58,532 nt of DNA from positions 1-58,532 of the IMG/VR virus record IMGVR_UViG_3300010885_088860. The stretch is one strand, 5' to 3'. The notes below the pieces were generated by a model. The model was not told the DNA's origin, made no database searches, and was given only the letters and a program-made list of their open reading frames with translations. Shown one piece after another: positions 1 through 6,075 of this stretch. Numbering within the stretch: the stretch's first letter is position 1; each line of letters starts with the position of its first letter. A program made the position numbers and the translations under genes. The DNA comes from a virus.

Positions 1-51
1 CTGGGCTTTGTGGCGCAGCTAGTGTTGGTGGCATTTGTATTCTTTGGTTGA
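1..51 (+). CDS. C-terminal end of a small, probably membrane, protein (truncated by window edge)
   Basis: Frame 1 is open from the window edge to a TGA at 49-51 and encodes 16 residues that are almost all hydrophobic (Leu, Val, Phe, Ala), as at the end of a transmembrane helix. A ribosome binding site and another short membrane-protein gene follow at once, so this looks like the end of a gene in the same operon. Without the upstream part no family can be named, and the open frame could be chance. Confidence 0.45.
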   Translation: MGFVAQLVLVAFVFFG

Positions 52-77
52 CCCTAAACTTGTTCAAGGAGAACATC

Positions 78-194
78 ATGGTAGAAACACTGTTCTGGAT
101 TGTTGTTGGCGCCGTCATTGGCTGGGTTGTTCCGCAACCGGCCTGGGCTGCACCTCTGGTGGAGCGAGTCAGTAAATTCTGGCCGGGCCGATAG
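78..194 (+). CDS. Small single-pass membrane protein (38 aa), unknown function
   Basis: The ATG at 78 is preceded by AAGGAG at 66-71, a strong ribosome binding site with 6 bases of spacing. The 38 residues contain one hydrophobic segment (about residues 5-18, rich in Val, Ile, Gly, Trp) followed by a Pro/Trp patch and a basic tail ending in Arg. This fits an inner-membrane peptide with one helix. The next gene starts 3 bases after the stop, so the two are probably co-translated. I recognise no family; tiny membrane proteins of this kind are common in T4-like phages and some act in lysis or superinfection control, but nothing here shows that. Confidence 0.7.
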   Translation: MVETLFWIVVGAVIGWVVPQPAWAAPLVERVSKFWPGR

Positions 195-197
195 ATC

Positions 198-494
198 ATG
201 GATCTCGCCAGCGTGCCCAACATCAAGGCCATGCTGGCATTTCTGGCTGGGCTAGGATGCCAACCTAACCCTACGGTTGAATACGATGACCAATTGGCCT
301 GGCCCGGCCTGTATCGCAATGGCGTCATGTATCTGCGGTCTGCGCAGACACCAGACAGAGTCATAGTGCATGAACTGGTGCATGCCTGTCAGGAGCCGGC
401 CCTCAGCCGACAGGAATGGTTACAAAACGAAATACAGGCGCATCATATCGAACAGCTCTGGATGATTCGCCAGGCTGACCAAGAAAATCATTAG
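198..494 (+). CDS. Small HExxH-containing putative zinc metallopeptidase (98 aa)
   Basis: The product carries the motif HELVH at residues 58-62, the signature of zinc-dependent peptidases in which two His bind zinc and Glu is the general base. A Glu at residue 78 in the following helix (NEIQAHHIE) could be the third ligand, as in small gluzincins. The N-terminal half has a short amphipathic helix and a strand-like stretch leading to the motif, which is about the minimum size of a minigluzincin fold. It starts 3 bases after the small membrane protein and lies directly upstream of the pqqA unit. Function is unknown; it could be a structural protease-fold protein without activity. PqqF/PqqG-type PqqA peptidases have the inverted HxxEH motif, so this is not one of them. 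Confidence 0.75.
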   Translation: MDLASVPNIKAMLAFLAGLGCQPNPTVEYDDQLAWPGLYRNGVMYLRSAQTPDRVIVHELVHACQEPALSRQEWLQNEIQAHHIEQLWMIRQADQENH

Positions 495-516
495 CCAGAG
501 CTAATAACAAGACAGC

Positions 517-546
517 ATGACAACCAGGTATCATTCAATACATAAT
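517..546 (+). promoter_or_regulatory. sigma70-like promoter of pqqA
   Basis: ATGACA (517-522; 5 of 6 to TTGACA) and CATAAT (541-546; 5 of 6 to TATAAT) are separated by 18 bases. The predicted start of transcription is near 553, about 40 bases before the pqqA start codon. No late-promoter motif is present in this gap, so expression probably uses the host sigma factor early in infection. Confidence 0.6.
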
Positions 547-552
547 TGTATT
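537..552 (+). repeat. Perfect inverted repeat over the pqqA -10 box
   Basis: AATACA (537-542), TAAT (543-546) and TGTATT (547-552) form a perfect 6-base inverted repeat around 4 central bases. It covers the proposed -10 element, so it could be an operator for a repressor, or simply a cruciform/A+T-rich promoter core. No binding protein is known to me. Confidence 0.45.
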
Positions 553-570
553 CGGATCAACGTCGATCCG
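553..570 (+). promoter_or_regulatory. 5'-end hairpin of the predicted pqqA transcript
   Basis: CGGATC (553-558) pairs with GATCCG (565-570) across AACGTC. The stem begins at the predicted transcription start. Hairpins at the very 5' end protect short bacterial mRNAs from 5'-end-dependent decay, so this may stabilise a single-gene message of about 158 bases. Confidence 0.5.
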
Positions 571-593
571 ATGTTTATGTTAAGGAGTAAACC

Positions 594-665
594 ATGTGGA
601 CCAAGCCCGCTGCCGCTGATCTTCGCTTCGGCTTCGAAGTCACCATGTACATCGCTGCTCGCTAA
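594..665 (+). CDS. pqqA: PqqA, ribosomal peptide precursor of pyrroloquinoline quinone
   Basis: The 23-residue product begins MWTKPAAADLRFGF and continues EVTMYIAAR. It matches the PqqA family in length, in the N-terminal MW-KPA, in DLR-GFE and above all in the E-V-T-M-Y core. In the 23-residue PqqA proteins, Glu15 and Tyr19 are joined by the radical-SAM enzyme PqqE with the chaperone PqqD and then become PQQ; both residues are present here at exactly those positions. AAGGAG at 582-587 lies 6 bases before the ATG. The gene has its own promoter, 5' hairpin and terminator and is flanked by phage genes. No pqqB-E, pqqD or pqqF gene is in the window, so the host would have to supply the enzymes. 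PQQ serves periplasmic methanol, ethanol and glucose dehydrogenases; a boost to host PQQ supply is inference. Confidence 0.92.
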   Translation: MWTKPAAADLRFGFEVTMYIAAR

Positions 666-686
666 GCAGCTGTACTGGCATTAACT

Positions 687-710
687 GGGACGGCTTGCGC
701 CGTCCCTTTT
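687..710 (+). terminator. Rho-independent terminator after pqqA
   Basis: GGGACGGC (687-694), loop TTGC (695-698), GCCGTCCC (699-706) and TTTT (707-710): a perfect 8-base GC-rich stem followed by a T-run, 21 bases after the pqqA stop. It closes pqqA off as a separate transcription unit from the downstream early operon. Confidence 0.9.
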
Positions 711-768
711 GTTGTGTGTATTGAATCTAACCAAAAAGATGATAACTCATGGGAAACCCAGTTCCCTA

Positions 769-797
769 TTGACTCTTTGTATCAGAATCTTTATAAT
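769..797 (+). promoter_or_regulatory. Strong sigma70-like early promoter
   Basis: TTGACT (769-774; 5 of 6), 17-base spacer, TATAAT (792-797; 6 of 6). Predicted start near 804. A short inverted repeat GGGAA (751-755) / TTCCC (762-766) lies just upstream of the -35 box. It would drive the glycosyltransferase-gp33-gp59 operon with the host polymerase. Confidence 0.8.
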
Positions 798-800
798 CCG

Positions 801-808
801 CATAAATA
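801..808 (+). promoter_or_regulatory. T4-type late promoter CATAAATA
   Basis: CATAAATAAC differs from the T4 late consensus TATAAATA at the first base only. It overlaps the predicted start of the sigma70 promoter just upstream, giving a tandem early/late arrangement 68 bases before the 877 start codon. Confidence 0.65.
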
Positions 809-876
809 ACTGGTACGTTGACGTTTGTGTTGACCAGATTATTCACACTTTTGCCCTGACATGGAGAATGGCATCA

Positions 877-1815
877 ATGAAAATTAAGCCGCCGGCTAAG
901 AAGGAAATGAGCAAGCTGCAGCAGCAGATGTTCCAGAACAATCCCCTGTTTATCAATAAACCCAAGGAAAAGCGCCCGCCCAGTCTGTTCATCGCCACGC
1001 CCATGTTTGGTGGCCAGGCCAACTACATGTACATGATCAGCCTGATCAATCTCCTGACCAAGCTGGGCCAGCATGGCATTCCCAGCATGTTTGAGATTGC
1101 CGCCAATGAGAGTCTGATCACCAAGGCTCGCAATATTCTGGTGGAAGGGTTTTTGAAGAGCAATGCCACGCATCTGCTGTTCCTGGATGCTGACCTGGGC
1201 TTTGACGGCGATGATGTCATTCGCATGATTCAGGCCGACCGTGACATCATTGGTGGCCAGTATGCCAAGAAGAAGATCAACTGGGATGTGGTGAAGCGTG
1301 TGGTCAATGCTGTACCCGACATCCCCGGCCCGCACATCAATGCCGTGATTGCGGAAAGCACCTTCCGTCCCATTGGTGACAGCCTGACCTTTGACATCAA
1401 TCAGCCTGTGGAGGTTGAGAGCATTGCCACGGGCATGATGTTGGTCAAGCGCGAAGTATTTGAGACCATGGCGCAGCGCATGCCCGAGATTGAAATCATC
1501 AGCGGCGGCAGCGAGACCATGGACCCCAAGACCATGACTCGCATCACAGACCCGCATCGTAAGAGCCATGCCTTCTTTGACACCAGCATTGACCCTGTGA
1601 CCAAGGCCTACACCAGCGAAGACTTTACTTTCTGCAAACGCTGGCGTGAACTGGGCGGCCAGGTGTTCCTGGCTCCCTGGACTCGTACTGTCCACGTTGG
1701 TACCTACGAATACGTCTGCGATTTGGGCGCCATTGCTCGCTATACCAGTCAGATGATGGATCATAGCCCACAACAGGCCAACGCCGACATCAACCCCGTG
1801 GAGGTCCCGGCGTGA
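877..1815 (+). CDS. Glycosyltransferase-like protein (GT-A type fold), 312 aa
   Basis: After a disordered basic N-terminus the protein reads LFIATPMFGG, then helices, then THLLFLDADLGF. The D-A-D triplet in a hydrophobic strand is the DxD-type metal/nucleotide-sugar site of GT-A glycosyltransferases. A second half with VESIATGMMLVKREVF and a C-terminal EDFTFCKRWRELGG resembles the acceptor-side elements (ED near the end, GM-L-KR) of family-2-like enzymes. The frame is open back to 709, but promoters at 769-808 and the GGAG at 863-866 (10 bases from ATG 877) favour 877 as the start; ATG 868 is too close to the GGAG. It overlaps the gp33 gene by 4 bases. The target is unknown: phage DNA bases, virion protein or host surface are all possible. 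Confidence 0.8.
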   Translation: MKIKPPAKKEMSKLQQQMFQNNPLFINKPKEKRPPSLFIATPMFGGQANYMYMISLINLLTKLGQHGIPSMFEIAANESLITKARNILVEGFLKSNATHLLFLDADLGFDGDDVIRMIQADRDIIGGQYAKKKINWDVVKRVVNAVPDIPGPHINAVIAESTFRPIGDSLTFDINQPVEVESIATGMMLVKREVFETMAQRMPEIEIISGGSETMDPKTMTRITDPHRKSHAFFDTSIDPVTKAYTSEDFTFCKRWRELGGQVFLAPWTRTVHVGTYEYVCDLGAIARYTSQMMDHSPQQANADINPVEVPA

Positions 1816-2162
1816 TCAAAGACGGTGTATCCGGCCAGGATGTTCTGGGCATCAAGCTCACCAGCAAGGAGGGTGAGCTTGTAGATAACCGCCTGGTGAG
1901 CCAGGGTGCCGAAGTAGTGCTTACCAATGAATTCCTGATTAGTCGTGAGTTCAGCAGCGCCAATGAGTTTAGTGTATGGGTGGAACAGCAACATGGCCAG
2001 TCTGGCCAGAGTCGCATGGACATCATCATTGGCTACTGCGCGGAACGAGACATCGACATCGAGGTCGTGGCGCCCTTGATCAATCGGGTACTCAAAGAGC
2101 AGATTCGTGTTGAAGCCGAGAACGCACACATGATGAAACCCACGGGACGTCTGCCACTTTGA
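1812..2162 (+). CDS. 33: Late-promoter transcription accessory protein, gp33-like (116 aa)
   Basis: T4 gp33 bridges the sliding clamp gp45 and RNA polymerase so that gp55-directed late promoters fire. The match here is in the C-terminal half: an acidic helix with FSVWVEQQHGQSGQSRMDIIIG, then a YCAERDIDIEVVAPLI helix pair and a LKEQIRVEAEN helix ending in RLPL, the arrangement I know from T4-type phage gp33 proteins. Length is close to T4 gp33 (112 aa). The start is GTG at 1812, in a GTGA overlap with the upstream stop, so it is translationally coupled to the glycosyltransferase. It directly precedes gp59. Many late promoters in this window give it clear targets. The first 50 residues are not recognised. 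Confidence 0.75.
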   Translation: MIKDGVSGQDVLGIKLTSKEGELVDNRLVSQGAEVVLTNEFLISREFSSANEFSVWVEQQHGQSGQSRMDIIIGYCAERDIDIEVVAPLINRVLKEQIRVEAENAHMMKPTGRLPL

Positions 2163-2164
2163 AC

Positions 2165-2755
2165 ATGACTGACTATGAAGCCTATCGCATGTATCTGGCG
2201 TTGAGGGCGCATTTTCAGACCGACGACTACGATGTCGTAGCCAGTCGGGGCCGTATCCGAGCCAGACGCAGCCAGTTTACTGGTGGCAAGGTCTATACCT
2301 TTGCGCGGCTGGCTCGGGACTACACAGACTCTGAGATCTGTAACTTCATGGTTGCCAACTTTGTGGCAGGTAACCACTGGGGTGGGGTGTTCGATGCCAG
2401 CGCCACGCAGAACTACACGGACTGGCAGCGACGCAACCAGAGTCTGCGCTATATGTTTCAGCAGGAGCTGCAGGCTCTGTTTAACGAAGCACAGGACCAG
2501 GGCGTGAACAACGTGTTCGCGGCCGAACCAGGACAGCATCCCCTGGTGGTGCGAGCCTATCTGCGGCGCACCATTGGCCCAGAAACTCTGGTCATACTGC
2601 AGGAGCTCACGGGCTGGGCCAATGACATGGAGCTGCCCCGTGACGTAGTCTGGCAGAATCTGCACCGCCTCATGATCAAGTATCGCCCCTTTGTACGGTT
2701 CGACCGAATCCAATTTCAGGACATACTCGATGAGTTCACTGCCCACCAAGCATGA
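2165..2755 (+). CDS. 59: Loader of the replicative helicase, gp59-like (196 aa)
   Basis: gp59 loads the gp41 helicase onto gp32-coated forks. The N-terminal domain aligns well with the T4 protein: YRMYLALRAHF, then YDVVASRGRIRARRSQF, then FARLARDYTDSEICNFMVANFVAGN and a W-G-V-F-D motif, followed by an all-helical C-terminal domain. Length is 196 residues against 217 in T4. ATG 2165 is two bases after the gp33 stop; an in-frame TTG at 2159 overlaps that stop (TTGA) and could be used instead, adding two residues. Placement with gp33 and gp32 fits the replication/late-transcription module. Confidence 0.88.
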   Translation: MTDYEAYRMYLALRAHFQTDDYDVVASRGRIRARRSQFTGGKVYTFARLARDYTDSEICNFMVANFVAGNHWGGVFDASATQNYTDWQRRNQSLRYMFQQELQALFNEAQDQGVNNVFAAEPGQHPLVVRAYLRRTIGPETLVILQELTGWANDMELPRDVVWQNLHRLMIKYRPFVRFDRIQFQDILDEFTAHQA

Positions 2756-2966
2756 AATTGATGAGGAAATTCAGGACGAACGTCTTCGTCGTCTAGAAGA
2801 AGAATGTCTGAGTCTCCAGACCCAGGTCACGGCCCTGCAGGACAACATCACGGATCTACATCGCGCCTGCGTGGACATGCAGCGCATGATGGTGAAGATT
2901 GCCGCCAGCCAGCAGCAGGTCATAGATCGAGTTCAACACTGGCCCTTTGTACGGGCCGATTACTAG
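2730..2966 (+). CDS. Small coiled-coil protein (78 aa), unknown
   Basis: The ATG at 2730 lies inside the end of gp59 (26-base overlap). The product is acidic and helical, with a heptad pattern from about residue 15 to 60 (ERLRRLEEECLSLQTQVTAL and onward) that predicts a parallel coiled coil. An open frame extends upstream to 2691 inside gp59, but the downstream part from 2730 has the coiled-coil composition. No family recognised. Its place between gp59 and gp32 suggests an early, possibly replication-associated accessory protein. Confidence 0.7.
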   Translation: MSSLPTKHEIDEEIQDERLRRLEEECLSLQTQVTALQDNITDLHRACVDMQRMMVKIAASQQQVIDRVQHWPFVRADY

Positions 2967-2987
2967 GAAATCAGTAGCAGGTTCATC

Positions 2988-3179
2988 ATGGGACATACCC
3001 GCCGTTTTGACCGCGAAGATGCAGCTCCGCGTCGCCCTATAAAAAAGATGCGCAGTGGCATTGACAAACATACAAAAAATCTATATACTGAGGCTTCCAA
3101 GGTACTGAGTCATTACAGTCAGTCACTGGAAGAATATGATGATGCCGACATTGATGACTTTTGGAATGAACCCAAGTAG
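2988..3179 (+). CDS. Small charged protein (63 aa), unknown
   Basis: The product has a basic N-terminal half (GHTRRFDRED, RRPIKKMRSG) and an acidic C-terminal tail (LEEYDDADIDDFWNEPK). This bipolar charge is common in small nucleic-acid-associated phage proteins, but no family is recognised. The start ATG follows CAGGTTCATC with no strong ribosome binding site. The gp32 promoter (3061-3089) lies within this gene, so it belongs to the upstream operon while gp32 can be transcribed on its own. Confidence 0.65.
   Translation: MGHTRRFDREDAAPRRPIKKMRSGIDKHTKNLYTEASKVLSHYSQSLEEYDDADIDDFWNEPK
3061..3089 (+). promoter_or_regulatory. Consensus sigma70 promoter for gp32
   Basis: TTGACA (3061-3066; perfect), 17-base spacer, TATACT (3084-3089; 5 of 6). 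It lies inside the 2988-3179 gene, with a predicted start about 120 bases before gp32. A dedicated strong early promoter suits a protein needed in very large amounts. Confidence 0.8.
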
Positions 3180-3214
3180 ACAACACCTATACAACGCTAT
3201 ACAAGGAGATACAA

Positions 3215-4135
3215 ATGGCATTTAGCAGCCTATCCGATCTACGCAGCAACCGCGGTAACTTCGACAACCTCATGAAAGAGGTCGAGAAACTTGGTAACCC
3301 CCAGGGCAACAGCGATAGTCGCGACGACGAACGCGTCTGGAGCCCCGAGGTTGACAAGGCTGGCAACGGCTATGCCGTGATTCGTTTCCTGCCCGCACCC
3401 CGAGGTGAAGAACTGCCCTGGGTTCGAGTCTGGAGTCATGGCTTCCAAGGCCCCACGGGCAAGTGGTACATTGAAAACAGTCTCACCACTATCGGCAAAC
3501 CCGACCCCGTGAGCGAACTCAACAATGAACTTTGGAACAGCGGCAGCGAAGCCAACAAGGAAATCGCTCGCAAGCAGAAGCGCCGTCTGAACTATGTGTG
3601 CAATGTGCTGGTTCTGGAAGACCCGGCTCATCCGGAAAACGTGGGCAAGGTCAAGCTGTTCAAGTTTGGCAAGAAGATCTTTGACAAGATCAAGGATGTC
3701 ATGCAACCGCAGTTCCAGGACGAAAAGCCCGTGAATCCCTTTGACTTCTGGGCTGGTGCGGACTTCAAGCTCAAGATTCGCAAGGTCGAAGGTTATCGCA
3801 ACTACGACAAGAGCGAATTTGGCACGGTTCGTCCCCTGCATGAAGATGATGCCAAGATCGAGGCCGTCTGGAATCAGCAGCATAGTCTGCAGGACTTCCT
3901 GGATGCTCGTCACTTCAAGAGCTACGAGGAACTCAAGCGCAAGCTCGACACCGTGCTAAGCGGGGTTCCGGCAGCGGTGCGTCATGCCGAAGAAGTTGAT
4001 CTCGAGGTTCCGGCTCAGCCACGAGCCAGTGCCCCGGCTCGGACTGCTCAGACTCAGAGCAAGCCTGCTGCGCCGGCCTATGACGATGATGACGATACCC
4101 TGAGCTACTTTGCCAACCTGGCAGCCGACGACTAG
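3215..4135 (+). CDS. 32: Single-stranded DNA-binding protein gp32 (306 aa), zinc ligands lost
   Basis: gp32 coats ssDNA in replication, repair and recombination and recruits gp59. The core aligns with T4 gp32: WSPEVDKAGNGYAVIRFLP, VRVWSHGFQGPTGKWYIEN, then NYVCNVLVLEDPAHPENVGK, KLFKFGKKIFDKI and F-W-G-A-D-F-LKI. The N-terminal basic cooperativity segment (LSDLRSNRGNFDNLM) and an acidic C-terminal tail rich in Asp are present. The T4 zinc site (His64, Cys77, Cys87, Cys90) keeps only the His; the three Cys positions read Ser, Val and Leu in my alignment. I recall the same loss in cyanophage gp32. AAGGAG stands 7 bases before the ATG. Its stop overlaps the stop of the convergent tape-measure gene in a shared CTAG. 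Confidence 0.95.
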   Translation: MAFSSLSDLRSNRGNFDNLMKEVEKLGNPQGNSDSRDDERVWSPEVDKAGNGYAVIRFLPAPRGEELPWVRVWSHGFQGPTGKWYIENSLTTIGKPDPVSELNNELWNSGSEANKEIARKQKRRLNYVCNVLVLEDPAHPENVGKVKLFKFGKKIFDKIKDVMQPQFQDEKPVNPFDFWAGADFKLKIRKVEGYRNYDKSEFGTVRPLHEDDAKIEAVWNQQHSLQDFLDARHFKSYEELKRKLDTVLSGVPAAVRHAEEVDLEVPAQPRASAPARTAQTQSKPAAPAYDDDDDTLSYFANLAADD

Positions 4136-6069
4136 TAGAAGTTGCTGCCCCGAGCCACGTAGCGTTCCAGAGCACTTTCTGTGGGACGCACGCTGCCTCG
4201 GGGCAGCGCCATGCCCGACCCACTACCGCTTGGGCTAGGTGCGGCCGTGGGCTGCGGCGGCATCACAATCTGGGGTCGAACGGTTTGAGCACGAAGTCCT
4301 TCGTTGGCGGCACTGCTCTGTGCAATCTGCGACCCGCGCTGGCCCTGCATCTGCTGCTTGAGTTCAGCGCGCTCTGGCGCCAGGCTGGCATCAGATCGTT
4401 TGGCGGCAGCAGCATAGTCTTCCCGACTTACTTCCCGGCTGTTGAGATAGTACTTGCCACCCTTGGTTTCACCCTGGATGCGTTCCTGCCCTGTCTCCTT
4501 GTAGGAGAAGTTTGACGGTAGTTTCTCAGAGCCACCCAGTCCCACTAGGCTGCCCAGGTTACTGAGAATTCCTTTATTGGGATCTGCATACTGCTCATAG
4601 GCACCAACAACACCGCCCACTGCGGCACCAACACCGGCGCCCACAGCGGTACCAACACCGGGAACTATGGTGCCCAGGGCTGCACCGTAACCAGCGTATT
4701 CTCCGGCTCGGCCCAGGGTTCCCACGGCTTTGCCAGCTCCCTGGTATCCTGCCTCTTTGAGCCCGCCACTGGCCCAGTCCCCGGCTCGTCCTACACCATA
4801 GCCCAGGGCACCCAGACCCAGAGCAGTACCCGCCGTGGCCAGCATGCCTCCAGCGGCACCGGCACCACCAGCAGCGCCTCCAGCGGCACCGGCACCACCA
4901 GCAGCGCCTCCAGCGGCACCGGTACCGCCCAGGGTGCCTAGCCAATCCTTGGCCATGTCCAGAATTCCGCCGCCCTGGCTGGCTTCTGCTGCGCCACCCG
5001 CGGCGCCACCGCCACCAAAAACGCCGGCTACTTTTTCCTTGACTCCATCGGACGAGCTACGCGGAGCCTCGGCGGTAGCAGGTGCCGCTGGTGATGCAGT
5101 AGTGGCCGGGGCCGCTGCAGGGCGGCCAGCGCGAGTAGATCCCGACACATTGACGGTACGGGCGGTGATGTTGACAACGTTGGCAGTCTGCCGAGCTCGG
5201 TCCAGCGACATGACCCGAGCCGACCCTGGTTTAACCGCGGGCTGGTCGGCTCGTAGAACATTGCCCTGTGGCGAGGCCATGGCAGTGGCCACGGGCGCAG
5301 AGAGTTTTTCCTGCAGTTGTTGTTGCTCACCGCCTAGCCGGGCGACTTCTTCGCCCTGAGGCCGCGTGCGAAAGTTTCGGTCCAGAAAATCCTGGAAGCC
5401 CGGACTGCGACGTTTTTCAACATCGGCTTCGACGCGCTCACCCAACCAGCCCATGAAGTGGCCGGCCGCACTGGCCACGCGCCCTCGACCAGCATCCTTT
5501 TCGCTGACGAACCGACCAGTGCGAGTGTCTCGTACGTTGAGTCCTTCCCGAGCATAGCCTTCACGCAGCAGCTGACTGCCTCGCTCGCCTTGCAGGCTGG
5601 CCAGCACTGATCCCAGGTTGCTGGGACGAGCATTGGTGCGAGCAGAGTCGATCTGATAGCCAATGCGACCTCGAGCGCCAGTATCTGCCGTGGCTTCAAG
5701 TTTGCCACCCAGTTCGGCCAGTTGTTTACGCAGTCGTTCGCTGTCTTCGCTGCCGGCTTCGCGCAGCTCAATCAGGGTCTTTTCCAGATCGGTAAAAATC
5801 TTGCGTTGCTCGTCCGTGGCATCGCTCAGCAGTTTTTCTCGGTCCTGGGTCTGCTGCACGAACTGGTCAAAGGTTCGGGCATTGGCAGCGTTCATGCTTT
5901 CGTTGCGAGCACCGCCACGTTCAACCGCGGTCTTGGCCTCGATGGTGCTGCCAATACGCTCCAGGGTCTGAGTGCGGTCGGCTGCTGGCGCCTCGGTGCT
6001 GGCCGAGCTTGCGCTGGGCTCATAGTCTGTGCCGCCGACAATGCGCAATTTTGGTAGAGGCCGAGCCAT
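4132..6069 (-). CDS. 29: Putative tail tape-measure / baseplate hub protein (gp29-position), 645 aa
   Basis: The gene lies directly downstream of the gp26-gp51 pair, the place where the tape-measure gene follows the tail-assembly chaperones in long-tailed phages. The N-terminal third is helical and charged with long Glu/Arg/Gln heptad stretches (about residues 60-150), as in tape measures. The middle is low-complexity Pro/Ala and Ala-Gly repeats, and residues about 400-500 form a Gly/Ala-rich hydrophobic region (GYGAALGTIVPGVGTAVGAG) that could insert in a membrane on DNA ejection. T4 gp29 is 590 residues. I see no direct sequence motif for gp29, so the call rests on position, size and composition. 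AAGGA about 10 bases before the start overlaps the end of gp51. Confidence 0.6.
   Translation of the reverse strand: MARPLPKLRIVGGTDYEPSASSASTEAPAADRTQTLERIGSTIEAKTAVERGGARNESMNAANARTFDQFVQQTQDREKLLSDATDEQRKIFTDLEKTLIELREAGSEDSERLRKQLAELGGKLEATADTGARGRIGYQIDSARTNARPSNLGSVLASLQGERGSQLLREGYAREGLNVRDTRTGRFVSEKDAGRGRVASAAGHFMGWLGERVEADVEKRRSPGFQDFLDRNFRTRPQGEEVARLGGEQQQLQEKLSAPVATAMASPQGNVLRADQPAVKPGSARVMSLDRARQTANVVNITARTVNVSGSTRAGRPAAAPATTASPAAPATAEAPRSSSDGVKEKVAGVFGGGGAAGGAAEASQGGGILDMAKDWLGTLGGTGAAGGAAGGAGAAGGAAGGAGAAGGMLATAGTALGLGALGYGVGRAGDWASGGLKEAGYQGAGKAVGTLGRAGEYAGYGAALGTIVPGVGTAVGAGVGAAVGGVVGAYEQYADPNKGILSNLGSLVGLGGSEKLPSNFSYKETGQERIQGETKGGKYYLNSREVSREDYAAAAKRSDASLAPERAELKQQMQGQRGSQIAQSSAANEGLRAQTVRPQIVMPPQPTAAPSPSGSGSGMALPRGSVRPTESALERYVARGSNFY
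4851..4922 (-). repeat. 30-base tandem repeat in the tape-measure-like gene
   Basis: Two identical 30-base units (4851-4880 and 4881-4910) and a partial third (to 4922) encode a ten-residue Gly/Ala repeat (GGAGAAGGAA type). The copies are identical even at wobble positions, so the array is recent and probably varies in number. In a tape measure, repeat number would change tail length. Confidence 0.85.
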
Positions 6070-6075
6070 GATTGA

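Noticed and set aside
198-494. Assignment of the HExxH protein as PqqF/PqqG
   Set aside because: Those peptidases are large M16 proteins with the inverted HxxEH motif; this protein is 98 residues with HExxH.
709-876. Upstream extension of the glycosyltransferase reading frame
   Set aside because: This part holds the pqqA terminator end, an early promoter and a late promoter and encodes no conserved residues; the ribosome binding site fits ATG 877.
4847-4930. CRISPR-like repeat
   Set aside because: The 30-base units are directly adjacent without spacers and are in frame in a coding gene, so they are a coding minisatellite.
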